60,242 nt of DNA. Origin: Alphaproteobacteria bacterium. GTDB taxonomy: Bacteria; Pseudomonadota; Alphaproteobacteria; Rs-D84. Shown in pieces: positions 1 through 6,744 of the stretch. Each line of letters starts with the position of its first letter. Position 1 is the stretch's first letter. Below the pieces are notes generated by a model. It was not told where the DNA came from. It saw nothing but the letters and a program-made list of their open reading frames with translations, and searched no databases. The stretch spans positions 1-60,242 of the forward strand of contig JAFVUD010000003.1 in assembly GCA_017502865.1 (NCBI GenBank), in the 5' to 3' direction. The position numbers and the translations under genes are program-made.

Positions 1-165
1 AACAGCTCCCCGACTTATTAAGTCAGGGATAAATCACGACACAAAACCACAGGAATGACATCGGATGACGATGCCGTCAGTAATTTTGCACCGAATACGC
101 TGGGCTTGAGATAGCCCCGAACCCATATCCCTATGGATTCACTTTATAGTTTATCACCAAAAATC
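1..165 (+). other. hairpin-rich remnant, possibly the 3' end of an IS200/IS605-type element
   Basis: There is no gene here. The stretch holds a run of short perfect stem-loops: a CCCGACTTA/TAAGTCAGGG-like palindrome near 9-29, CATCG/CGATG near 59-73, GGGCT/AGCCC near 102-117 and CCATA/TATGG near 124-137. The first palindrome resembles those often found just past tnpB in IS200/IS605 elements, where the 3' end also encodes the guide RNA. No tnpB sequence lies inside the window, and an open frame ending at base 58 is too short to identify. The assignment is inference; it could equally be an unrelated structured intergenic region. Confidence 0.25.
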
Positions 166-270
166 AAAAAAGTAAATTGAATATATTAGCGATTGATTCA
201 TGGATATTACCAAAACAACCTTGAAGAACGAGAAAAAGAAACTATATGGATGGTAAACAAAGGTTATATC

Positions 271-1107
271 ATGTCACCTTCAGAATTAGTTACTTACGCC
301 ACGTGTTTAATTCAATGTGTAAATAATAAAAATAACACTATGTCATCTGGCACAGGCTTTATAATGCACTTATGCATTAAAGACGATCTGTGTATTCCTG
401 TCCTAATTACAAACAAGCACGTCATTAAAGATGCTGATACTTGTCTCTTTTCTATTTGTAAAAAAAATCCGGACGGTTCGCCAAATAATTTAGAAATCGT
501 AAATATTTCTGCACCCGACATGACAGCATGGGTTCCACACCCAAATCCAGACACAGATTTATGCTGTCTACCTATAGGCGAAGCCATAAGGGATTTAGAA
601 GTTCGTGGCATTCAACTATTTTATGCGCCTCTGACGACAAACTTACTTCCCACCGATAAAGACATCAAGACATTTTCTGCTTTAGAAGAGGTTGTTATGG
701 TTGGCTACCCAAGAGCCTTGACGGACAAATATAACCACAAACCACTTATGAGACGAGGAATAACCGCAACCAATATAAAAAACAACTATGAAGGGCGCTC
801 TGAATTTGTTGTGGACATGGCCTGTTTCCCAGGTTCTAGTGGTTCACCTGTATTTATTCTAAATGAAGGATTATACGCTATGGGCGGCAGTGCTTTTGCT
901 GGCAATCGTGTTAAATTTTTAGGGGTATTATATGCTGGCCCTATGTTTAATGCAAAAGGAGAAATAATGCTCTCAAATACGCCTGAAGCAAAGAACACTT
1001 CTACAGCAATTCCTATGAACTTGGGTTTTGTAATAAAATCATCGGAAATTTTAGCATTTGAACCTCTGCTTTACGAAGCATTAAAGAAAACGCAAAGTAA
1101 TGCTTAA
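271..1107 (+). CDS. trypsin-like serine peptidase
   Basis: This 278-aa protein has the chymotrypsin/trypsin-like peptidase layout. The N-terminal half carries a His in TNKHVIKD, followed by an Asp in NPDTDLCCLP and a Ser in PGSSGSPVF, the usual His-Asp-Ser order. There is no signal peptide or membrane segment, so a cytoplasmic role is likely. The frame is open further upstream (TTG at 193, ATG at 250), but only the ATG at 271 has a ribosome-binding-like AAAGG about seven bases ahead. Standalone cytoplasmic trypsin-like proteases occur in bacterial defence and mobile regions, which fits the neighbouring defence island, but no partner gene is adjacent. The substrate is unknown. Confidence 0.7.
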   Translation: MSPSELVTYATCLIQCVNNKNNTMSSGTGFIMHLCIKDDLCIPVLITNKHVIKDADTCLFSICKKNPDGSPNNLEIVNISAPDMTAWVPHPNPDTDLCCLPIGEAIRDLEVRGIQLFYAPLTTNLLPTDKDIKTFSALEEVVMVGYPRALTDKYNHKPLMRRGITATNIKNNYEGRSEFVVDMACFPGSSGSPVFILNEGLYAMGGSAFAGNRVKFLGVLYAGPMFNAKGEIMLSNTPEAKNTSTAIPMNLGFVIKSSEILAFEPLLYEALKKTQSNA

Positions 1108-1213
1108 ACACAAGCAACAAAAACATACATTTGCATACACTCTTGGATAAAAGTCGCAGGTTTCTGCGGTTTTGCGGGGTGCATAACACACGACAAATTT
1201 CTTCTAAAAACGC

Positions 1214-1242
1214 TTGACTTCTGCCTTTTTTTAGTATATTAT
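1214..1242 (+). promoter_or_regulatory. promoter of tRNA-Asn
   Basis: A TTGACT -35 box at 1214-1219 is separated by 17 bases from a TATTAT -10 box at 1237-1242. The predicted start is a few bases before the mature tRNA. Confidence 0.6.
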
Positions 1243-1254
1243 ATGCAACGCTAT

Positions 1255-1330
1255 TCGGGCATAGTTCAGTCGGTAGAACAACGGACTGTTAATCCGTATG
1301 TCGTTGGTTCGAGTCCAACTGCCCGAGCCA
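1255..1330 (+). tRNA. tRNA-Asn (GTT)
   Basis: The 7-bp acceptor stem pairs TCGGGCA (1255-1261) with TGCCCGA (1320-1326). The anticodon loop carries GTT and the T-arm has GGTTCGAGTCC. The 3' CCA is encoded in the DNA (1328-1330). Decodes asparagine codons. It stands alone between its own promoter and a terminator. Confidence 0.95.
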
Positions 1331-1339
1331 GATTTTACA

Positions 1340-1363
1340 CCGTCCTGTTAAAGGGCGGTTTTT
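1340..1363 (+). terminator. terminator of tRNA-Asn
   Basis: CCGTCCT (1340-1346) pairs with AGGGCGG (1352-1358, one G-T pair) and is followed by TTTTT. Confidence 0.8.
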
Positions 1364-1386
1364 GTTTGGTTTTATAAGGATTTTCA

Positions 1387-1440
1387 CAGTTCGATAATAC
1401 AGGTTATAAAACGGGCTATTTTTCAGGCGTTATCGAACTG
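1387..1440. repeat. 11-bp perfect inverted repeat around a 32-nt loop
   Basis: CAGTTCGATAA at 1387-1397 is exactly complementary to TTATCGAACTG at 1430-1440. It lies between the tRNA terminator and the terminator of the NERD gene, where no gene is expected. It has no T-run and is not needed as a terminator. It could be a small mobile-element remnant or a recombination site; the sequence does not decide. Confidence 0.5.
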
Positions 1441-1443
1441 CAT

Positions 1444-1472
1444 AATAAAAAAGGCTAGAAATCTAACCTTTT
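1444..1472 (-). terminator. terminator of the NERD-domain gene
   Basis: AAAAGG and CCTTTT arms with a nested TAGA/TCTA pair at 1449-1472, followed on the minus strand by a T-rich run. It sits just past the stop codon of the minus-strand gene ending at 1504. Confidence 0.7.
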
Positions 1473-1503
1473 CCTTAATTCGAGTCCGCTTTGCCCTATT
1501 TGG

Positions 1504-2223
1504 TTAACCAAAAACCCTGTCCTGGCCCAGCATATCTTGAACTGCATCGGCGTGTTGTTCTGCCATATTTTTCTTGGCGCCATTTTCAACAGCCGCCTTT
1601 AAGATACGAACTATTTCGTGTTTGTCGGTATAGTTTGCTGGTTCGTTTTCTTCCAAAATCGTGTCCACTACATCCAGTGCACGACGCCATGTTGTCACAT
1701 AAGTATTATGTGGAATAATGCTGACATCACGCAATGTGCAACCACCATAAAACACCACAACTGAAAACATCGGGATTTCAGACATCTGTTTGGACTGTTT
1801 TTGCAGTTCTGCAATATGCCCTGCATTCTGTTTAATCGGGTTATAGAAACGATACTTATCACGACCATATGCCAAAACCTGGGTCCACTTGTCTTGATTG
1901 CCACGCCCAAAAATCCAGCCACTGTAATCTTTAACCTCAAACACAATCAAACCGACTTTGGTCGCAACTACCAGGTCAATTTGTGCATGTCGTCCATTTG
2001 CCTTTTTTACATACAAATCATGAAAGATTGCACCCGGTGCGATACCATGTTCCAGCAATTCATACACCAAGTCGCGTTCAGACCATGTACCACGGTCCAG
2101 CGCAGTTACAGATTCAATCTGCTCGTTTTTATGATTGTTATATTCAATCTTTCTTTTGTTCTCTTGCCGTAATAACAAGAACATTCCAGCAAAGATTAAA
2201 AAGACTATAATAAACGCTTCCAT
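1504..2223 (-). CDS. membrane-anchored NERD-domain protein
   Basis: The first about 20 residues (AFIIVFLIFAGMFLLL) form one membrane helix. Residues about 50-150 match the nuclease-related domain (NERD): IDLVVATKVGLIVFEVKDYSG places an Asp and an E-x-K in the order of restriction-like nucleases. The C-terminal part is helical without a second recognisable domain. 239 aa is typical for single-domain NERD proteins. It is monocistronic, with its own terminator. NERD proteins are thought to act on nucleic acids, but the substrate is rarely known; a link with the adjacent defence genes is inferred from position only. Confidence 0.8.
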   Translation of the reverse strand: MEAFIIVFLIFAGMFLLLRQENKRKIEYNNHKNEQIESVTALDRGTWSERDLVYELLEHGIAPGAIFHDLYVKKANGRHAQIDLVVATKVGLIVFEVKDYSGWIFGRGNQDKWTQVLAYGRDKYRFYNPIKQNAGHIAELQKQSKQMSEIPMFSVVVFYGGCTLRDVSIIPHNTYVTTWRRALDVVDTILEENEPANYTDKHEIVRILKAAVENGAKKNMAEQHADAVQDMLGQDRVFG

Positions 2224-2323
2224 AAGGGAATTATATCACCCGCGCATAAACAGGCAAGGAATAAAAACGCTCGACTTTTTGTATAAAATCAGCAATCATA
2301 CATACAGATATAAAGGTCTTAAT

Positions 2324-2989
2324 ATGTCTCGTGGGATAATTTATGTTTTAACAAATGACGCAATGCCTGGCTATATCAAAATTGGACGCACTAACAAAAG
2401 CCTGGAACAACGAATGAAGCAATTGGACAAAACAGGAATTCCTTTGCCGTTCAGATGCCACTTTGCTGTCAGGATTGATAACTATGAAGAAAACGAAGCA
2501 AAGGCACATAAAATATACGCCGGCAATCGTGTCAGATCCAACAGAGAGTTCTTTAGAGTGGCCCCAGAAGATGCTGCGGCATTACTGGAAGTTTTTGCCC
2601 AAGGATTCAATGGCGAAATAATAACCACCGATAATACTATGTTTGGTGAAGACGGCATTGTTAACGACGATGATGTAACAACAAACAACAGCAAGAAAGG
2701 CAAAAAGCAGTACGATTTTGCCGCGGTTGGGATTAAGCCGGGTGCGACACTGGAATTTACCCGCCCCTTGAAAGATGGCACTGTTTTGAAATGCAAGGTC
2801 AATGACGCGACACATAAAAAGAAGGTTTCATTTAATGGCGTTGATTATTCCTTGTCTGAATTAACAAGAAAAATTATGAAAGAACATTTTGATACCGTCT
2901 GGAAACAGTTTAGGGGCCCAGACTTCTTTAAGTATAAAGGTGAAATTTTGACAGAGCGTAAGAACCGTATGCTTGCCGACAGCGAATAA
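2324..2989 (+). CDS. GIY-YIG (T5orf172-type) protein with a RAMA-like C-terminus
   Basis: The 221-aa protein starts with a GIY-YIG-type fold: GIIYVLTN, then GYIKIGRTNKSLEQRMKQL with the conserved Arg, and a later NREFFRV segment, as in T5orf172/MUG113-like domains. An acidic, Asn-rich linker at about 100-125 leads to a C-terminal domain (PGATLEFTRPLKDG, VSFNGVDYSLSELTRKI) that resembles RAMA domains, which are common in restriction-modification proteins. The start at 2324 has AAAGG eight bases ahead, and the longer upstream open frame lacks one. Probably a DNA-binding or DNA-cutting defence or mobile protein; its target is unknown. Confidence 0.75.
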   Translation: MSRGIIYVLTNDAMPGYIKIGRTNKSLEQRMKQLDKTGIPLPFRCHFAVRIDNYEENEAKAHKIYAGNRVRSNREFFRVAPEDAAALLEVFAQGFNGEIITTDNTMFGEDGIVNDDDVTTNNSKKGKKQYDFAAVGIKPGATLEFTRPLKDGTVLKCKVNDATHKKKVSFNGVDYSLSELTRKIMKEHFDTVWKQFRGPDFFKYKGEILTERKNRMLADSE

Positions 2990-2991
2990 AA

Positions 2992-3018
2992 CACCGCCAA
3001 TCCGGCGGTTTATTTTTT
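2992..3018. terminator. terminator between convergent genes
   Basis: CACCGCC and GGCGGTT arms around AATCC, followed by TTTATTTTTTT on the plus strand. It serves the plus-strand GIY-YIG gene. Confidence 0.75.
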
Positions 3019-3842
3019 TATAACTCGTTTTTCTTTTTGCGTAGTTTTAATTTTGTTACCTTGCAACCATATGACAGGTCCAACACATAAACATCCCTAA
3101 ACACAGACTCAAATTTATGCTTTTGTAATTTATCTGACAAATACACAAAACCGTTTTCTACGACAACCAACAAATCACATTCATCGCAATTCTTTTTGTA
3201 TTGTTCAAATTTTCGGTTTTTACTGTCTATCGTTATTTGAATATCATCAAAAGGGTCTTCTTCGCATCTGCCCATATTGTTGACATGACACGAAGTGTGC
3301 GGCTCATGCATTAAACAACCATTAACGATAAATGTTTGCCCTTTTACATCAACCCATTTTTTTGTTATTCCCCACGGTTTGATTCCTTCTGTTTCCAGTG
3401 CAGTTATAAAAGCCTCTTTTAACTCGTCGTCTGATGCATTTAAATGGTCAAATCCTGGATTATAACAAGCATCTATGTGTTCTGCCCAATTCAAACTCCA
3501 TTTTCTGGGATCATAAACATCAATCAGCAATGATAGAGGAATTCCTTTTTGTTTAAAGTAACCAACCACCTTTTTAGCAACCCTTTCCAACCGCATTGTT
3601 GCTATATTTTTATCACTTTTATAAATAAACTTTACGATTTCTAATCCAATTGTCGGTCGTTCTGGCACCTCAAATATAAAATCGGGGCATTCACAAGATT
3701 TTTTGGTTGTAATTCCATTATCTTGCATCCATTTCTCACCAATTTTATGGCGTGCAAACAGTGCAAGATAAGTTGCCTCTGAGCCCTTTTGACCGTCATC
3801 TTGGATTATAAATTGTCCGCCCTTGTGCACAACTTCTGTCAT
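3018..3842 (-). CDS. PD-(D/E)xK-like nuclease candidate
   Basis: I do not recognise a named family. The 274-aa protein has ECPDFIFEV at residues 51-59 followed by IGLEIVKF at 65-72, a PD...ExxK arrangement close to the PD-(D/E)xK nuclease core. CXXC-like pairs are absent, and several Cys and His residues (about 180-215) may be structural. It starts two bases after the stop of the SRA-HNH gene without a clear ribosome-binding site of its own, so translational coupling is likely. The tight pairing with a modification-dependent nuclease suggests a second effector or accessory subunit of that system; this is inferred from context. Confidence 0.5.
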   Translation of the reverse strand: MTEVVHKGGQFIIQDDGQKGSEATYLALFARHKIGEKWMQDNGITTKKSCECPDFIFEVPERPTIGLEIVKFIYKSDKNIATMRLERVAKKVVGYFKQKGIPLSLLIDVYDPRKWSLNWAEHIDACYNPGFDHLNASDDELKEAFITALETEGIKPWGITKKWVDVKGQTFIVNGCLMHEPHTSCHVNNMGRCEEDPFDDIQITIDSKNRKFEQYKKNCDECDLLVVVENGFVYLSDKLQKHKFESVFRDVYVLDLSYGCKVTKLKLRKKKNEL

Positions 3843-3844
3843 TT

Positions 3845-4564
3845 TTATTCTATATGGTCGCTTTTCTTTAAGTTACATGATGCACACAATAATTGTATGT
3901 TTTCGGGCATGCTGGACGAACCGCCGCGCGAAAAAGGTATTATATGGTCGTAGTGCAAATTCGTGTTTGAGCCACATTTTACACAACAACCCTTATCGCG
4001 TTTCCAAACCTGAACCTTAACCGCAGTTGGAATAAGGCGATTATGTTCCAGTTCCAGAACGGTTGGTTCGGGTTCGCCAGTAGCAACCGCCGTTTCGTCA
4101 TCTTCTATCATTTCCAGTTGGAATTTAAATACCATGCGACCATCTGACTTTTCTGTCCAGGCGTCTGTCAGATAAAAGAATCCGTTATAGACCCAAATAC
4201 CATCCTTAATCTTTTCATAGACCTTTACAACGCGCGCAATTGATTCTGGCGCATTCTTATATGCAGTTGCCGCATCAAAAAACTTGCCATTTTCCGTCAA
4301 TGTACCATTTGGGGTTTTATATGGTTGGTCCAAAGTTTTTACATCTGCACCCGTGGGGGCATGATTTTTCTGAACATCGTGTCCTTCATAGATAATTGTC
4401 CGACCGTCATCGGTCATTTTATCCGCATATGGCGCGTTTTCGCGAACGCTCATCAATATAACGCTGTACCCACGATTAGTCACATTAAAATTCATGCCGC
4501 GCTGCAAATTCTGTCCTTCGGCAATTGTCATATCAACATATCTTATGATGTCACCACGTAGCAT
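3845..4564 (-). CDS. SRA-like domain/HNH endonuclease (modification-dependent, type IV-like)
   Basis: Residues about 20-155 resemble the SRA/YDG-type modified-base reader of ScoMcrA-like enzymes: RTIIYEGHD, then LTENGKFFDA, then KDGIWVYNGFFYLTDAW. The C-terminal 60 residues are a zinc-bound HNH nuclease: CCVKCGS, YDHIIPFSRGG, and NIQLLCASCN with a trailing Lys. Enzymes of this build cut DNA bearing modified cytosines. Its ATG at 4564 has AGGGG eight bases upstream. It is the first gene of a two-gene unit with the PD-(D/E)xK-like gene. Its leader is repeated near 17,870. Confidence 0.75.
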   Translation of the reverse strand: MLRGDIIRYVDMTIAEGQNLQRGMNFNVTNRGYSVILMSVRENAPYADKMTDDGRTIIYEGHDVQKNHAPTGADVKTLDQPYKTPNGTLTENGKFFDAATAYKNAPESIARVVKVYEKIKDGIWVYNGFFYLTDAWTEKSDGRMVFKFQLEMIEDDETAVATGEPEPTVLELEHNRLIPTAVKVQVWKRDKGCCVKCGSNTNLHYDHIIPFSRGGSSSMPENIQLLCASCNLKKSDHIE

Positions 4565-4625
4565 AGTAAAACCCCTTGTTACAATAAGTATGGTGGTATA
4601 GCGGGTTTATTTCAAGTTTATTTTG
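4565..4625 (-). promoter_or_regulatory. leader and probable promoter of the SRA-HNH gene
   Basis: Read on the minus strand, TTGAAA near 4607-4612 lies 17 bases from CATACT, ahead of AAGGGGTTTTACT and the ATG. The same order of motifs (AAAATAAACTTG ... AACAAGGG-TTTTAC-ATGCT) occurs again at 17,871-17,940, so the leader is a duplicated unit. Confidence 0.4.
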
Positions 4626-4995
4626 CCAACACATATGAAACTATCAAATCCGCTGGTAGTTGTGGATGCGCCGGCAGGTCTGGAATTGACACCCAGTGCA
4701 TATCGTCGTGGACGCGCAGTTGGATTTCGCCGGTGTAGGATTTGATTTCGTATGTGTGCAGTTCGATAACCTTGCCAGAATCTGTTGTGTGTTTTGCGAT
4801 TGTAATCAGGTCGCCAATTTCTGCGTCTATTCCCAATTCTTCGTAGAGTTCCCTGTGCAGGCATGTTGGGCCGTCTTCGCCATCTTCAAACTTACCACCG
4901 GGGTATTCCCATTCGCCCGCCAACGGCTGGTCAGCCGCCCGTCGCATAAGCAGAACCTGGTTCCCATTTCTAAAAATCGCAGCAGTTACTTTCAT
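4618..4995 (-). CDS. mutT: MutT-type Nudix hydrolase, copy A
   Basis: 125 aa with a complete Nudix box at about 38-60 (GKFEDGEDG ... RELYEELGI), matching Gx5Ex7REUxEExGU. The family hydrolyses oxidised or damaged nucleoside triphosphates such as 8-oxo-dGTP. A nearly identical paralogue is at 18801-19187. The shared MKVTAAIFRNG start sets the N-terminus; no strong ribosome-binding site precedes it. It lies directly downstream of the reverse transcriptase gene (57-bp gap), so it may be co-transcribed, but the second copy without a reverse transcriptase argues against an obligate partnership. Confidence 0.85.
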   Translation of the reverse strand: MKVTAAIFRNGNQVLLMRRAADQPLAGEWEYPGGKFEDGEDGPTCLHRELYEELGIDAEIGDLITIAKHTTDSGKVIELHTYEIKSYTGEIQLRVHDDMHWVSIPDLPAHPQLPADLIVSYVLAK

Positions 4996-5052
4996 GATAT
5001 ATATTTATTGTGACTCACATTTAATATCTTAAAACATTGCCTTTATATTGAT

Positions 5053-6519
5053 TTAACGATATTCAAATATATTTGTCTCTTCATTAGAAATTGGTAATTT
5101 CGAATGATTTAATTTATATCGATTTACCAAATTATATGGTTTTAATTGTTCTAAAAACTCTGGTTTTAGCCAAGAAAAATCCCACAATTCGATAGAATCA
5201 TCTACAATTATTTTGCATATCGTAGGTTCATATTCTATTTCTGTATCAATGGACACACTTAATCTCTGCAACCATATATGAACAAAATTTGTATAAGCCT
5301 TTTTAGAAAACTTCTTTTTTATTTTGCTTATATAACATAATTGTTGTTCTTCGGGTTCTTTCCTCATAATATGACTAATAGTTGTAAAGGCCTGCGGGAT
5401 TATTTTCGGAATACGATATGCCATATCAGAAATTATGCTTACCAACAAATCAATATCGTCTTTTTTTGAAACTTTTATCTTTTTGTTTAACTGTGATAAT
5501 AGTGTCTGCATCCCCCCCGCAATTTGTTGATCATTAGACAAGTTATACAGTTGTAAAAATATCTTGTAATTTTTTTGCGACAAATCTATAGGAAGCAAAA
5601 AACGTTCTTTTTTCAGCGACTTTGAAATAAGCATGTCTGTTGAAAAAGTTTTCTGTGCATTTATACGAAAACCCAAATGCTGGCAAACATCACTTATGCT
5701 CTTCAAAATATTTTCAGTATCATTAGGACTGTTTGTAAATATCTTAAAATCATCTCTATACCGCAATATTTTATAATCTTCTATACCCTGGGTTCGCAAT
5801 TTTTCCAATATCAATGTATCCATATAACCAAGAACGATTTCCGCAATAAAATCCATAAGTACCGACCCCTGTGGAATCCCGTTAGTTTGATCATATGTAA
5901 TATACCTAAGATTTTTATCTATAATATTACCCAATAAATTGTCATGAAATTTTCTTTCTTTTGCGATCGCTTCATTATGTAGGGCCCAAGCTATCGAATG
6001 GGTGTATATAGAAGAGTAGCAGTTAGCAATATCTGTACATGCCATATGAGAAAAATTTAATGATTGTTTAACTGCACTTTGTTCAAAAAGACTAAGCCAA
6101 TTTAAAATTTGTTGCGCTTTTTGTTTTCTTTTTGATCTTTTTACAACGGGAATACTGGAACATACGATATGCTCATCTGCTCTAAAGGTTTTAAATCGTT
6201 CGCATATTTCGCCCCAGGCTTTATCATTACAAATACAATTCACCAGGTTAACATATAATAAAGGATTTATCACTGTTAACTTTCGCCAATCATATTCTGT
6301 GTTTTTATTTGTTATAATATCATAATTTGGATTAGGAACATTTTTCGGATGATTACCGTTTGTCAGGTTGCTTAAATTCCATTGACGCAATATGTTATCA
6401 GCTTTGTATAGCAAATCTCTGAAACGAAAATATGGAGGCAAATCCCCCGTAAAATAGTTTTCGTCTGTTAAAAAGAATTTTTTAGCTGCCTGAGCATTTA
6501 AATCCAAAACAGTTTTCAT
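5053..6519 (-). CDS. defence-type reverse transcriptase (DRT/UG-like)
   Basis: 488 aa. Reverse transcriptase motifs are clear: motif A Asp at 163 (CTDIANCYSS), motif B at 213-225 (NGIPQGSVLMDF), and motif C YRDD at 254-257. The C-terminal ~200 residues are helical with no known domain. There is no maturase X domain, intron structure or retron msr/msd, so it belongs to the unknown-group/defence-associated reverse transcriptases rather than to group II introns or retrons. The exact DRT type cannot be decided by eye. It starts after GGGG at the right distance, with its own promoter-like boxes 50 bp upstream. Neighbours are the membrane-tailed PD-(D/E)xK-like protein upstream and MutT downstream. 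The likely role is anti-phage. Confidence 0.85.
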   Translation of the reverse strand: MKTVLDLNAQAAKKFFLTDENYFTGDLPPYFRFRDLLYKADNILRQWNLSNLTNGNHPKNVPNPNYDIITNKNTEYDWRKLTVINPLLYVNLVNCICNDKAWGEICERFKTFRADEHIVCSSIPVVKRSKRKQKAQQILNWLSLFEQSAVKQSLNFSHMACTDIANCYSSIYTHSIAWALHNEAIAKERKFHDNLLGNIIDKNLRYITYDQTNGIPQGSVLMDFIAEIVLGYMDTLILEKLRTQGIEDYKILRYRDDFKIFTNSPNDTENILKSISDVCQHLGFRINAQKTFSTDMLISKSLKKERFLLPIDLSQKNYKIFLQLYNLSNDQQIAGGMQTLLSQLNKKIKVSKKDDIDLLVSIISDMAYRIPKIIPQAFTTISHIMRKEPEEQQLCYISKIKKKFSKKAYTNFVHIWLQRLSVSIDTEIEYEPTICKIIVDDSIELWDFSWLKPEFLEQLKPYNLVNRYKLNHSKLPISNEETNIFEYR

Positions 6520-6564
6520 ATCGTTACCCCGAGTTTATATACATATTAACTTGCGTTATATGTA

Positions 6565-6593
6565 GTTATAATCGAAAAAATATCAAGAAGCAA
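6565..6593 (-). promoter_or_regulatory. probable promoter of the reverse transcriptase gene
   Basis: On the minus strand TTGCTT (6588-6593) is 17 bases from TATAAC (6565-6570), about 45 bases ahead of the start codon at 6519. This would give the gene transcription separate from the upstream operon. Confidence 0.4.
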
Positions 6594-6657
6594 ATCATAT
6601 AACTAACGTCTATGGCTCTTACTCATCAAAGGGCATTCTGTTCATTCAGGTGTCATA

Positions 6658-6744
6658 TTATGCATATAAAAGTGTTGCCAATATTGCCAACACAGATACA
6701 AAAATTGCTATAACTGACAGATTTTTACTTGTTTTCGCAATACG
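6658..6744 (-). other. out-of-frame membrane tail of the upstream gene
   Basis: Read in the +1 frame after the five-base C run at 6745-6749, the minus strand encodes 28 residues and a stop at 6658-6660, containing LSVIAIFVSVLAILATLL, an evident membrane helix. The same position of the paralogous 99-aa protein reads LSVIAILVALAAIGVSV. The annotated frame instead stops at 6725. This is a frameshift relative to the paralogue. Confidence 0.7.

Noticed and set aside
1479..1495. Second tRNA after tRNA-Asn
   Set aside because: Only T-arm-like words are present; no acceptor, D-arm or anticodon arm can be built.
2135..2323. N-terminal extension of the GIY-YIG protein
   Set aside because: It has no ribosome-binding site, its sequence is not family-like, and it overlaps the opposite-strand NERD gene. 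The ATG at 2324 fits better.
5053..6519. Reverse transcriptase as a retron or a group II intron maturase
   Set aside because: No msr/msd-type inverted repeats are seen in the 205 bases upstream, and there is no maturase X domain or intron domain V-like end downstream.
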